Positions 1-8,401 of a DNA stretch of 42,145 nucleotides are shown here, one piece after another. The stretch lies in contig JAPLEF010000061.1 in NCBI GenBank assembly GCA_026391525.1, positions 30,059-72,203 of the forward strand, given 5' to 3'. The translations under genes and the position numbers were made by a program. The notes beneath the pieces are model-generated. The model had not been told where the DNA came from. It was given only the letters and a program-made list of their open reading frames with translations, and ran no database searches. Each line of letters begins with the position of its first letter. Position 1 is the first letter of the stretch. The DNA comes from Sphingobacteriales bacterium. GTDB lineage: Bacteria > Bacteroidota > Bacteroidia > Chitinophagales > Chitinophagaceae.

Positions 1-1
1 T

Positions 2-127
2 ACATACGTAGCTTTTCCAGATGAATTTTCAAAAAAAGAAATAAATAGGCTGGTTTTAGATAAAAAAAGGCACCTAAAATGTCAACAGTACTTTGAAAGT
101 AGCGCTGACTGGTTGATTCATGTATAG
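2..127 (+). CDS. C-terminal end of an unidentified protein (partial)
   Basis: The window opens inside an open frame that runs from base 2 to a TAG at 125-127 and encodes 41 residues. The peptide begins TYVAFPDEFSKKE and ends SSADWLIHV; it is charged and hydrophilic with no membrane segment. The composition looks like real coding sequence, but the piece is too short to assign to a family. The start and most of the gene lie left of the window. No terminator hairpin is visible just after the stop. Confidence 0.45.
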   Translation, partial: TYVAFPDEFSKKEINRLVLDKKRHLKCQQYFESSADWLIHV

Positions 128-640
128 ATTAGGGGGCTAATACGGGCCGCACCAGGGTATTATATTCTGTAAATGGGTTGATTTCCCCTCTGAAAAGATT
201 AAGCTGACCTGATATTGCCCTCATGAATATTCATTAGTTCATTACCTGCAATAAGGCAAACTAACCTCGCCGGGTAGTGATTGTGCTTGCTTTTAATTTC
301 TACATAACACAGCATAGTATTCCATGTATTAAGAAAATCCGCTGGGTGATGCCTGATGACCACAATAATGGTATGTTTAGTAGCTTAGTTTTCTTACGCT
401 TATCATTTAATTCACCGTAAAATCGGATTAACATACGTTTTGAAACTGATTGATTACTGCAACAGGTAAATGCCAATGCCGGTATTACATATTCACTGTA
501 GTATACAAGCTAGGGTGCTTTTAAACAGTGGTGCCGATGCAGTAAATGCAACAATTTACCTTCAGAAGAAATGGAAAATCATTCGTGGGTATAAAAAGTA
601 ATGCGGGCTCGGTTTTTTAAGGTCAAAGAAATGGATATAG
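128..640. other. Gene-poor stretch
   Basis: About 500 bases with no convincing gene on either strand. The longest frames are around 40 codons and lack family motifs. One short plus-strand frame (470-601) is listed separately as a possible relic. No hairpin with a T-tract, no tRNA-like fold and no repeat was recognised here. It may be decayed coding sequence between the partial gene at the left edge and the repeat at 726-873. Confidence 0.5.
470..601 (+). pseudogene. Possible relic of a small-domain gene (43 codons)
   Basis: This short frame runs from an ATG at 470 to a TAA at 599-601. Its last part reads NATIYLQKKWKIIRGYKK, which resembles the final beta strand of SnoaL/NTF2-like domains, where a phrase like GKWKI often closes the fold. 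The N-terminal part does not look coding and no upstream frame continues it cleanly. It could be a decayed gene end or chance. The resemblance is an impression from a few residues only. Confidence 0.15.
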
Positions 641-725
641 TCATCTCACTATTCGATATAAATGTAGAAAAATGTAAATGAGGATGGCAAGGTTTTGAAT
701 TGAAATTATGGATGACCCGCTTTTT

Positions 726-873
726 ATACCAATGTGATTTATATAATATGCCAATATTTTATAAATCTTATCCCGAATCCTTTCGGTATTAGAGCAATAT
801 CCTACGGTATCAAACAAATAGTATAATGAGGCGATAGCCGATAGTGGACTATATTGTTTGTTCAATCGGTATA
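726..873 (-). repeat. Palindromic dispersed repeat, copy C (inverted relative to copy B)
   Basis: This stretch is the reverse complement of the repeat at 16911-17021, split by an extra 37 bp. Bases 726-773 match the right module (16974-17021) and 811-873 match the left module (16911-16973), both nearly base for base. The insert at 774-810, read on the minus strand, starts with ATACC and contains ATACCG again, so it may be a worn remnant of another unit. Bases 737-766 form a near-perfect palindrome with 13 of 14 stem pairs. The element lies just past the terminator of the next gene and encodes nothing recognisable. Confidence 0.85.
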
Positions 874-889
874 TGTTTATAATGAACAT

Positions 890-917
890 AAAAAAAGGCA
901 TTTTTGTACAAAATGCC
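890..917 (-). terminator. Rho-independent terminator of the T9SS cargo gene
   Basis: Arms GGCATTTT and AAAATGCC (897-904 and 910-917) enclose a five-base loop. On the minus strand the stem is followed by a run of T (bases 890-896 are all A on the plus strand). It lies 34 bp past the stop codon of the minus-strand gene at 952-2064. Confidence 0.75.
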
Positions 918-951
918 ATCGTGGGGCAGGGATTAAAACGGGTGTAAATAC

Positions 952-2064
952 TTATAAGACATTAATGCTTTTTACGATAAACTGATTGTTAGAATCGATG
1001 ATTTTTAATTGGTAAATACCTGAATTAGTATTTGCAGGCAATACCAATTTTTGCAATCGCTGACCTTGAATCACTTCTACGGATGGTATTTTTTGCACTG
1101 CTCCGGTGTTGCTGATTAAAATAATATTATATTTTCCTGAACTTCCTGAAGGGAATAAGATATTGACAGTTTTTTGCTCTACCGGGTTAGGATAAATGAT
1201 GAAATCCCCGGCATTTAAAGCCTTTTTCATATTTACTTTAACGATGCTGCTGTATTCTGCCAGCCCTGATAAACTGATCATTTTAATCCGGTAAAACTGA
1301 TCGCCGTTTTTAGAGGGCGCATCAGTGGTTGCATATTTACCTGTTGCTTCTGCCCTATCTGCTTTTAGGGTTTCAATAGCGGAAAAATGAATGGCGTCTG
1401 CGGCATGCTCTACCACAAACTCTTTTGTATCTCTTGGGCTGGATACTGTCCATTTTAGACTGATGAAATTCGTTTTCGATTCGGCACTGAATGCGATAAA
1501 TGAAGAAGATAAGGGTTCCAGTAACGGATTCCGATATTCAACCCGGAAACGATTAGATGCTGAAGATGCCGGAATACCGTTTATAGTAAAATCGATATAG
1601 TTGGTATCATTAAGCAAAAGTGGCGTTCTCGTATTGAGATAAGTATCTATGAAATTCCCAATCAGTCCAAGATGGTTCAGGTTATTATTGATGATTCTTA
1701 ACCGGTAATTTCTTTGTTGCATATTCCACATCACAAAAAATGTGGTGTCGTAGATGTTGATTTTCTTGCGTTGTTCAACAGATAGATTTACCCCATCACG
1801 TACGATGCCTAGGTTTTCCCCGAAATTGTTCATTTTCAGCGCATCGTCGCCAACCTCATTGAGAAAAATATCATCATAAACGGTGAGGTTTCCATCAGCA
1901 AGTGTAAAGGTTCCGTTAGTTTGTGTTTGAAACAAAGACACCTTCATAGTTTCAGGCGGTGCTGTTGAAGTTGACTGCGCAATGGCAGCAGTATTGTTGC
2001 TTAACAACCATACAATTGACAATAGAAGCAGTTGATTTTGCTTTAGGGTAAATAAATTTTTCAC
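952..2064 (-). CDS. Secreted protein with T9SS type A C-terminal sorting domain
   Basis: A 370-residue protein with a signal peptide (about residues 1-30, ending NNTAAIAQ) for Sec export. The C-terminal 85 or so residues hold the pattern of T9SS sorting domains: FIIYPNPV, then a hydrophobic strand, then SGIYQLKI and a short terminal strand. Just before it (about residues 200-280) is the fibronectin-like beta module common in Bacteroidota, with FVVEHAADAIHFSAI and FYRIKMIS. The N-terminal 180 residues are not recognised. The protein should cross the outer membrane through the T9SS and be anchored or released there. It stands alone, with its own terminator on the left. The call as T9SS cargo is solid; its role is unknown. 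Confidence 0.85.
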   Translation of the reverse strand: MKNLFTLKQNQLLLLSIVWLLSNNTAAIAQSTSTAPPETMKVSLFQTQTNGTFTLADGNLTVYDDIFLNEVGDDALKMNNFGENLGIVRDGVNLSVEQRKKINIYDTTFFVMWNMQQRNYRLRIINNNLNHLGLIGNFIDTYLNTRTPLLLNDTNYIDFTINGIPASSASNRFRVEYRNPLLEPLSSSFIAFSAESKTNFISLKWTVSSPRDTKEFVVEHAADAIHFSAIETLKADRAEATGKYATTDAPSKNGDQFYRIKMISLSGLAEYSSIVKVNMKKALNAGDFIIYPNPVEQKTVNILFPSGSSGKYNIILISNTGAVQKIPSVEVIQGQRLQKLVLPANTNSGIYQLKIIDSNNQFIVKSINVL

Positions 2065-2170
2065 TGGTTTTATTTATAGGTGAATTGTTGGATATGAACC
2101 TTAAACGCTTAAAATGCTCATTCTATTGTATAAAATGATTTTGTCAGTAATAAATATAGGATAAAAAATA

Positions 2171-2923
2171 CTATTCTAACTTTTGGTTTTGATTATTTAC
2201 GGGTTTACCTTCTACTGTTTTGATATAGATATCCTGTTGAGGGAATGGAATTTCGATTCCTTCTTTTTTGAACTGTTTATCGATTGCCTGTATGATATCG
2301 CTTTTGATGAAAATCCATGGATGCATTACCGTATCAATCCAGAACAAAACGCTGCATTCTACAGCACTACTGCCAAATTCTCTGAATATTATCGATGATG
2401 CAGGATATTTCAACACCCTGGGATCTTCATTCAATACTGCTTCAAGAAGTGATTTTATTTGGGCTAAATCTGCACTGTACGCTACACCAATTTTTATATC
2501 AGCCCTGCGTTTGGTATCACTAAGTGTCCAGTTAATCAGGTGAGCATTTAACATATCACCATTGGGTATGATCACATCAGAGCCATCCCAGGTAGATAAT
2601 ACGCTGCTTCTGAATCCTATTGATTTCATTATGCCTGATTGGCCGTTGATATCTACCAGATCGCCCACATTCAATGGTTTCTCAAAAGCGATAATCAGTC
2701 CGCTTACCAAATTATTAACCAGGGTTTGCAAACCAAAACCGATTCCAACACTCAATGCGCTGAATATGATAGCCATCTTATCTATTGGTATACCTGATGC
2801 TGCAAATGCAAAGAATAACCCTAAACTGAAAATGATGATTCTCACCAAAAGCAATAAACTTCCAATACCTTTCTTCCCTCTATTTTCCGGCTGATGTTTT
2901 TCTACTGTTAAAAAAGTATACAA
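2171..2923 (-). CDS. MscS-family mechanosensitive channel, short at the N-terminus
   Basis: The 250 residues contain the MscS core: a membrane helix at about 25-46, the glycine/alanine-rich pore helix with FSALSVGIGFGLQTLVNN, then the cytoplasmic beta domain with FEKPLNVGDLVDI, IPNGDM and INWT, and the alpha/beta end. Such channels open under membrane tension and release solutes on osmotic downshock. Members usually have three or more helices before and including the pore helix; here only two remain. No ATG precedes the core. The first usable start is TTG at 2923, and the frame is closed by TAG at 2951-2953, although the nine codons between still look coding. It may be a truncated pseudogene or a short functional form. 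Confidence 0.75.
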   Translation of the reverse strand: MYTFLTVEKHQPENRGKKGIGSLLLLVRIIIFSLGLFFAFAASGIPIDKMAIIFSALSVGIGFGLQTLVNNLVSGLIIAFEKPLNVGDLVDINGQSGIMKSIGFRSSVLSTWDGSDVIIPNGDMLNAHLINWTLSDTKRRADIKIGVAYSADLAQIKSLLEAVLNEDPRVLKYPASSIIFREFGSSAVECSVLFWIDTVMHPWIFIKSDIIQAIDKQFKKEGIEIPFPQQDIYIKTVEGKPVNNQNQKLE

Positions 2924-3118
2924 AAGTTGACATAACGGATTTTCATAGTACTAACCCTTTTTTTGATCAGGAATGGAAATGGACATTATCATTTACTATA
3001 CTATATTTTTTTTAGGAATCAAAAGCAATTGAAAAAAGCTACTCGTTGACCTATGTACTTGATAAATATAGGAAGATTGTACAACAACCCGAAAAAGTAT
3101 AAAATGAAGATGTTGATA

Positions 3119-3152
3119 ACAAAAAAGCCCGCACAGTGATGTGCTGGGCTTT
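3119..3152 (-). terminator. Terminator of tRNA-Val
   Basis: A strong hairpin with arms AAAGCCCGCACA (3124-3135) and TGTGCTGGGCTTT (3140-3152), one bulged base and a GTGA loop. On the minus strand it is followed by a T run. It begins two bases past the tRNA discriminator base, so it ends the tRNA transcript. Confidence 0.85.
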
Positions 3153-3153
3153 G

Positions 3154-3228
3154 TGGGAGTTGACGGGGTCGAACCGCCGACCCTCTGCTTGTAAGGCAGA
3201 TGCTCTAAACCAACTGAGCTAAACTCCC
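3154..3228 (-). tRNA. tRNA-Val (anticodon UAC)
   Basis: On the minus strand the cloverleaf is complete: acceptor GGGAGTT paired with AACTCCC, D-stem GCTC/GAGC, anticodon stem TCTGC/GCAGA around the loop CTTACAA (anticodon TAC, reading valine GUA codons), and T-arm GGCGG/CCGTC with loop TTCGACC. The discriminator base is A at 3154. The CCA end is not encoded, so it must be added by an enzyme such as the nucleotidyltransferase encoded at 35682-37169. The gene is a single-tRNA unit with its own promoter and terminator. Confidence 0.95.
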
Positions 3229-3247
3229 CTTTCCATTTTCAGGACGG

Positions 3248-3278
3248 CAAAGATAAGGGTAAAATACTTTCTGCAAAA
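3248..3278 (-). promoter_or_regulatory. Promoter of tRNA-Val
   Basis: On the minus strand a -7 box TATCTTTG (3248-3255) fits the Bacteroidota consensus TAnnTTTG exactly. A TTTG -33 element (3274-3277) lies 18 bases upstream. The expected start site falls a few bases before the mature tRNA 5' end. Confidence 0.7.
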
Positions 3279-3347
3279 TTTTTAAGAAAGATTATTCAAA
3301 ATGGGATTTTTGAGTATTATGTAGCAGCATCGATAAAATAAATCTAT

Positions 3348-3355
3348 TAATTTTG
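3348..3355 (+). promoter_or_regulatory. Candidate -7 box of clpS
   Basis: TAATTTTG matches TAnnTTTG exactly and ends seven bases before the clpS ATG. No clear -33 TTTG is seen at the usual distance. If used, the transcript would start at or next to the start codon, giving a leaderless mRNA. Confidence 0.5.
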
Positions 3356-3362
3356 TACCCTA

Positions 3363-3665
3363 ATGCCTATACAAACATCATATCAACCAAAAACCGATGT
3401 GGCTACGGATGCCCTGGTAATGACAGAACTGGAATCTACCTTCAGCCTGTTAGTTTGGAACGATGAAGTGAATACCTTCGAATGGGTAATTGAAACGCTT
3501 ATGGAAATTTGCGGCCACTCTGAAGAACAGGCTGAGCAATGCGCCATGATCATTCATAACAATGGTAAATATGCTGTTAAAAATGGCAGCTACGAATTAT
3601 TAAAACCGCAATGTGATGCCATCACCGAAAGAAATATTGGTGCCACCATTGAAGTGTTGGTGTAA
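3363..3665 (+). CDS. clpS: ClpS, adaptor of the ClpAP/ClpCP protease (N-degron recognition)
   Basis: A 100-residue protein of the usual ClpS length. Residues from about 28 read LLVWNDEVNTFEWVIETL, matching the conserved NDD-x-x-TFE/MEFV region that binds destabilising N-terminal residues. It is followed by the helix with AMIIHNNGKYAV and NGSYELLKPQCDAI, equivalent to the conserved H-x-x-G and the strand that contacts the Clp N-domain. ClpS delivers N-end-rule substrates to the Clp unfoldase in the cytoplasm. It stands alone, divergent from tRNA-Val. The N-terminal extension (about 25 residues) is expected to be flexible. Confidence 0.92.
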   Translation: MPIQTSYQPKTDVATDALVMTELESTFSLLVWNDEVNTFEWVIETLMEICGHSEEQAEQCAMIIHNNGKYAVKNGSYELLKPQCDAITERNIGATIEVLV

Positions 3666-3756
3666 AACGGCTTTGGTTCTTTCACACTATCACCTGATAA
3701 AAACTCATATTTGCTAAGAAAATTTTCTAACCCTGCATACTGAAAGTTTAATTCAG

Positions 3757-5130
3757 TCAAACAACCATCTCATTGGCCCAAACCAATTTTTTTTCAGGAT
3801 GATTTTCCACATATTGATAAAGGCTGTTTCGTATGAAATCATTATCAACCATAGGTTCAATTAATTCTTTCAAACTGTTGATATTTTCAACAGTAAGATT
3901 TTTTTCAAGATATCCCATACCCCAGAAACTTCCTCTCTCGATTAGCAAATAAAGCTGCTCATGTTCGTCAAGGCCATCATCAACCACTGCGAAAGTAGGC
4001 AGACGCCTGGCTAGTGCCTGTAATGCCTGATGCACTTTTTGGTTATACTGTTCCTGATTTCCCATCATTGCATAGTCTTCCTCAGTGATGAGCGTTTTAT
4101 CCAGCAGACAATATTTCAGGTTCAGGTTGAACTCTACAGCCAGTTTTCGCAGCATCACCAGCCCTTCATGCAGCAAGTTGAACTGACATAAAACCGGTAA
4201 GCCTTTTTTCTTCCTGTCGATTGCGAGACGGATATATCCTTTATTATCTTCAAACTGGTAAAGCCCATATTGACGAAGTGGCTGTTTCTGGCTTTTATTG
4301 TATGAAGGCCATAGCCGTTTGATTTCGGCACTTTCAAGTACCAGAGCGTGCAGCTCATTAACACAAACCTTATGATCAATAGCAGAAATCTGCCTCAGGA
4401 ATAATTGTGTGCGTTTATCAATACCTTGTTTATTGAAGTGGCTCACTACCCTTTTGCGGATATTGATTGCCTTTCCCACATAAATTACTTTACCTGCAGC
4501 GTTCTTAAAATAGTAAACACCTGGTGCTTCCGGAAGAACCTCAATTTGTGCTTTATCGAGTTGGATAGGAAGCCAATGTTCTCCCGACTTCCTGCTAAGC
4601 ATTGCATTAATATGCCCTTCGGTATCATTGGCCAATAATTTTTCGAATAATGCCACAGTAGCAAGTGCATCACCGGAAGCACGGTGCCGGTTTTCAATCG
4701 GAATATGCAATTGTCTGCATAAATTACCTAAACTATAAGATAAAAGCCCAGGGAAAATTTTCCTGCTCATCCTTACTGTACATAATTTCTTCACCTGCCA
4801 TTCGAATTGCGACTGTTTCAATTGGTGACGGATAAAGGAATGGTCGAAATTCACGTGATGGGCAACAAAAATGGAATGCTTTAATAATTCATAGATTTTT
4901 TCAGCTACTTCTTCAAAAGTAGGCGCCCCTGCAACCATTTCATCACTGATACCCGTAAGCGAAGTAATATGATAAGGAATAGATTGTAAAGGATTGATCA
5001 GCGTTTCAAATCGCTCTACAACCTTATTGCCGTCGTGAATAAAAATGGCAATCTCTGTAATACCATTTCCACCGGCATGTCCACCGGTTGTTTCAATATC
5101 TACAATGGCATAGGTATTTCCTTTTTTCAC
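3757..5130 (-). CDS. DEDDh 3'-5' exonuclease fused to a GIY-YIG endonuclease domain
   Basis: Translated from the GTG at 5130, the 457-residue protein starts with a DNA polymerase III epsilon-like exonuclease: D11 and E13 in IVDIETTGG, D96 in HHVNFDHSFI, and H149/D154 in HRASGDALAT. A UvrC/Cho-type GIY-YIG nuclease domain follows at about 200-285, with GVYYF, IYVGKA and R225. The last 170 residues have no clear family. The fusion is known in several bacteria and is usually linked to DNA repair; its exact substrate is unknown. An ATG at 5160 would add ten residues (MLVICLYFVS), but the exonuclease fold begins right after the GTG. The frame also stays open further upstream, but that part overlaps valS and is rejected. 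The gene is divergent from valS. Confidence 0.88.
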   Translation of the reverse strand: MKKGNTYAIVDIETTGGHAGGNGITEIAIFIHDGNKVVERFETLINPLQSIPYHITSLTGISDEMVAGAPTFEEVAEKIYELLKHSIFVAHHVNFDHSFIRHQLKQSQFEWQVKKLCTVRMSRKIFPGLLSYSLGNLCRQLHIPIENRHRASGDALATVALFEKLLANDTEGHINAMLSRKSGEHWLPIQLDKAQIEVLPEAPGVYYFKNAAGKVIYVGKAINIRKRVVSHFNKQGIDKRTQLFLRQISAIDHKVCVNELHALVLESAEIKRLWPSYNKSQKQPLRQYGLYQFEDNKGYIRLAIDRKKKGLPVLCQFNLLHEGLVMLRKLAVEFNLNLKYCLLDKTLITEEDYAMMGNQEQYNQKVHQALQALARRLPTFAVVDDGLDEHEQLYLLIERGSFWGMGYLEKNLTVENINSLKELIEPMVDNDFIRNSLYQYVENHPEKKLVWANEMVV

Positions 5131-5250
5131 GCTTACAAAGTAAAGGCAAATTACTAACATATTTAGCCGGAAATTTATCCTTTGGTTAGGATGCTGAAAA
5201 AAACTGCCATCGGTTTTGTAACTTCGCCCTCTTTCAACAACCATGTATTG

Positions 5251-7860
5251 ATGGAACTTTCTAAAAATTTTGAGCCGCAGCAAACCGACGAAAAATGGTA
5301 CAGCCATTGGATGAGCAAAAATTATTTCAGTAGTGTTCCTGATGAAAGGGAGCCATACAGCATCGTGATTCCGCCTCCTAATGTAACAGGCGTATTGCAT
5401 ATGGGGCATTGCCTGAATAACAGCATCCAGGATATCCTGATACGCAGGGCACGGATGAGTGGCAAAAATGCCTGTTGGGTTCCCGGAACCGATCATGCCT
5501 CCATAGCCACAGAAGCCAAAGTGGTAGCCATGTTGCGTGAAAAGGGCATTACCAAATCTTCATTGAGCCGCGAAGAATTCCTGCAATACGCCTGGGAGTG
5601 GAAAGAAAAATACGGTGGCATCATCCTTCAGCAATTGAAAAAATTGGGCTGTAGTCTCGACTGGAACCGTACTTCTTTCACCATGGACAAAGATTATCAT
5701 GATGCCGTATTGAAAGTGTTTTGCCGATTGTACGAAAAGGGTGTGATATACAGAGGAAAGCGGATGATCAATTGGGATGTTAAAGCGCTTACTGCATTAA
5801 GTGATGAAGAAGTGATCAGAAAAGAAACCAGGCAGAAACTTTATCATCTTCGTTATGAAGTTGTAGGAATGCCTGATGGTTTGATCATCGCCACTGTTCG
5901 TCCGGAAACCATAATGGGAGATACGGCCATTTGTGTACACCCCGCTGATGAACGATACAAAGCATATCATGGCAAGTTTGCATTCGTGCCGCTTATCAAC
6001 AGGAAGATCCCCATCATTACAGATGAGTATGTTAGTATGGATTTTGGTACCGGTGCATTAAAAGTAACTCCGGCCCATGATGTAAACGATTATGCGCTGG
6101 GGCAAAAACATCAGTTGGAAGTGATTGATGTGTTTAACGACGATGGCACCATCAGTGAAGCAGGATTAATTTATGTTGGTACAGACCGTTTTGAAACACG
6201 GAAGAAAATTGTACTTGAATTGGAATCAAAAGGCTTCTTGGTTAAAACGGAAGAATATACCAGTGAAGTAGGTTATAGCGAACGTACCGATGTAGTAGTT
6301 GAACCAAGGTTGAGTTTGCAATGGTGGGTAAGCATGGCCGATCTGGCTACACCTGCCTTACGTGCGGTGATGGAAGAAGAGATTCAATTTTATCCTCCTA
6401 AGTTCAGAAACCTTTACCGCCATTGGATGGAAAATATCAAAGACTGGTGTATCAGCAGGCAACTGTGGTGGGGACATCGCATTCCTGCATGGTATGATGA
6501 TGAGGGAAGATTCGTGGTTGCAGAAAATGAAGAAAAAGCAGCAGCCGCATACCGTCAACAGTACGGTGATGTGTACCCGAAGTTGAAACAGGATGAAGGT
6601 TGTTTGGATACCTGGTTCAGCAGCTGGCTATGGCCTTTTGAAGTTTTCAAAGGATTCAGCAATCCGGGTAATGAGGAAGTACGCTATTACTATCCTACCC
6701 AAACCCTGGTTACCGCACCTGAAATCATTTTTTTCTGGGTAGCCCGGATGATCATGGCCGGCTATGAGTATATGGGTGAAAAGCCATTCCAGGATGTTTA
6801 TTTTACAGGAATCGTTCGCGACAAGCAAGGAAGAAAGATGAGCAAAAGCCTGGGCAACTCCCCCGATTTGCTTGGTTTGATTGAACAATATGGCGCAGAT
6901 GCCACACGTTTTGGTATCATGATTGCCTCACCTGCAGGGAATGATATCCTCTTCGATGAATCGGCATTAGAGCAAGGCAGGAATTTCAATAACAAGATCT
7001 GGAATGCCCTCAAGTTATTGAAAAGATGGGAGCAAAACCAGGATGAAACCTTAGGTTATCAAAGCCATTTTGCCAATCAATGGTTCCATGAAAGGTTACA
7101 TGAAGTAAGTGCGGAAGTAGACCAATTGATGCAGCAATTCAAACTAAGCGAAGCCCTGAAAACGATTTACTCGCTGATATGGGACGATTTTTGCAGTTGG
7201 TACCTCGAGTGGATCAAGCCGGGCTTCGAGCAACCGATGCATCCCGAGCAATACCGGCAATGTGTGGCGTTCTTTACTGATCTGATGCAACTGCTGCATC
7301 CTTTCATGCCATTCATTACTGAAGAAATTTATCATCAACTGCAGGAAAGGCACGACGACTTATGCGTCAAGCAATTGGTTACCGCCCCCACTCCTGATAA
7401 GGCTCCACTGCAACAGGGCAGTTTGCTCAAAGAGGTGATCAGCGGACTGCGCGACTTACGCAACAAGCAACAAATGAAACCGAAGGAAGAAATAAGTTTA
7501 TCCGTGCAAGCAACTAACGTTAACGACTACCTTCATATCAAAGAAATACTTGCCCGGCAGGTGAATGCGGCTACGATCGATTTTGATGGCAACTCGGTTT
7601 CCGGAGCAGTAAGCACGGTGATAGGAAGGGATAAATTCTTCCTCATCGGCAGCCAACCTTTCGATTCCGGCCAACAAAAAGAGGATTTGGAAAAGGAACT
7701 GTCGCATCTGAAAGGATTTCTCATCAGTGTTGAAAAAAAACTCGGTAATGAACGATTTGTACAAAATGCCCGGCCTGAAGTGCTGGCGCTGGAACAAAAG
7801 AAAAAATCGGATGCTGAAACCAAGATAAAAGTGATCGAGGAAAGCCTGGCACAGCTTTGA
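5251..7860 (+). CDS. valS: Valyl-tRNA synthetase
   Basis: A class I aminoacyl-tRNA synthetase of 869 residues, typical for bacterial ValRS. The HIGH motif appears as HMGH (residues 50-53, after PPPNVTGVL) and the KMSKS loop is intact (529-533, in GRKMSKSLGN). Between them lie the editing domain, with TVRPETIMGDTA and the GTGALKVTPAHD stretch, and the zinc-independent WWGHRIPAWY region. The C-terminal 65 residues form the coiled coil (EKELSHLKGFL onwards) that binds tRNA-Val. The start at 5251 gives MELSKNFEPQ, the usual beginning of the family. An upstream ATG at 5191 would add 20 residues not expected in ValRS. It charges tRNA-Val, one copy of which is encoded 2 kb away. Confidence 0.97.
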   Translation: MELSKNFEPQQTDEKWYSHWMSKNYFSSVPDEREPYSIVIPPPNVTGVLHMGHCLNNSIQDILIRRARMSGKNACWVPGTDHASIATEAKVVAMLREKGITKSSLSREEFLQYAWEWKEKYGGIILQQLKKLGCSLDWNRTSFTMDKDYHDAVLKVFCRLYEKGVIYRGKRMINWDVKALTALSDEEVIRKETRQKLYHLRYEVVGMPDGLIIATVRPETIMGDTAICVHPADERYKAYHGKFAFVPLINRKIPIITDEYVSMDFGTGALKVTPAHDVNDYALGQKHQLEVIDVFNDDGTISEAGLIYVGTDRFETRKKIVLELESKGFLVKTEEYTSEVGYSERTDVVVEPRLSLQWWVSMADLATPALRAVMEEEIQFYPPKFRNLYRHWMENIKDWCISRQLWWGHRIPAWYDDEGRFVVAENEEKAAAAYRQQYGDVYPKLKQDEGCLDTWFSSWLWPFEVFKGFSNPGNEEVRYYYPTQTLVTAPEIIFFWVARMIMAGYEYMGEKPFQDVYFTGIVRDKQGRKMSKSLGNSPDLLGLIEQYGADATRFGIMIASPAGNDILFDESALEQGRNFNNKIWNALKLLKRWEQNQDETLGYQSHFANQWFHERLHEVSAEVDQLMQQFKLSEALKTIYSLIWDDFCSWYLEWIKPGFEQPMHPEQYRQCVAFFTDLMQLLHPFMPFITEEIYHQLQERHDDLCVKQLVTAPTPDKAPLQQGSLLKEVISGLRDLRNKQQMKPKEEISLSVQATNVNDYLHIKEILARQVNAATIDFDGNSVSGAVSTVIGRDKFFLIGSQPFDSGQQKEDLEKELSHLKGFLISVEKKLGNERFVQNARPEVLALEQKKKSDAETKIKVIEESLAQL

Positions 7861-7920
7861 TCAAATGTTAAAGAATAACCGTTAATCCGGAGATGTTGTA
7901 ACTTTCTAAAAAATATCCAG

Positions 7921-8397
7921 ATGAATAAAATGATATGGGTTTGCTTGTTGATGACCTTTTTTGCATCCCCGGTTTTTGCTCAAAATAAACCTTCAAACTC
8001 AACTGTTACGCAAGGCAAAAAATTCAAGCCACCGGTTTTGAAAACCTTATTACTCAACTTTACCGATTCAGTTGTGGTAAGTGTAACAGAAGCACAACAG
8101 GCACTTGGCGGGAAATTAACGGTGATGGATGCTGCAAAAAAAACATACACCCTTACTTACTACCAGGTTTTATACGAACGCAGGGTAATGACAGAAGACG
8201 AAGAAACAGGAAAACTAACGCCAACGCGTACACTGATTTCTGACCATTTCAAAACGACGCCCCTCCCTCAAACATGGGTCAGCCAAATCAGTTCGCAACT
8301 GAAGCCGGGGGAAATGATCTATTTTTTCGACATCATCGTTAAAGATGCGCAAGGCAGGGTAATGTATGCTCCTGATTTGAAACTGATATTACGCTAA
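7921..8397 (+). CDS. Small secreted protein of unknown function
   Basis: A 158-residue protein with a clear signal peptide (MNKMIWVCLLMTFFASPVFA, cleavage near residue 21). The mature part is mostly predicted beta: it has KTLLLNFTDSVVVSV, a central TYTLTYYQVLYERR strand, and ends MYAPDLKLIL. No catalytic motif or cysteine pattern is seen, nor a lipobox or T9SS sorting domain, so it is probably periplasmic. It follows valS by 60 bp on the same strand and may be co-transcribed; its end nearly touches the convergent Lrp-type gene. I do not recognise the family. Confidence 0.75.
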   Translation: MNKMIWVCLLMTFFASPVFAQNKPSNSTVTQGKKFKPPVLKTLLLNFTDSVVVSVTEAQQALGGKLTVMDAAKKTYTLTYYQVLYERRVMTEDEETGKLTPTRTLISDHFKTTPLPQTWVSQISSQLKPGEMIYFFDIIVKDAQGRVMYAPDLKLILR

Positions 8398-8401
8398 ATC
8401 A

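Noticed and set aside
641-919. Minus-strand open frame of 92 codons
   Set aside because: It runs through repeat copy C and the terminator of the next gene; its hydrophobic translation comes from AT-rich palindromes.
5182-5250. Upstream starts for valS (TTG 5182, ATG 5191)
   Set aside because: They add residues that do not resemble ValRS; MELSKNFEPQ fits the family start.
5131-5496. N-terminal extension of the exonuclease gene over the valS start
   Set aside because: It is antisense to conserved ValRS residues and has no exonuclease homology; the conserved fold starts at 5130.
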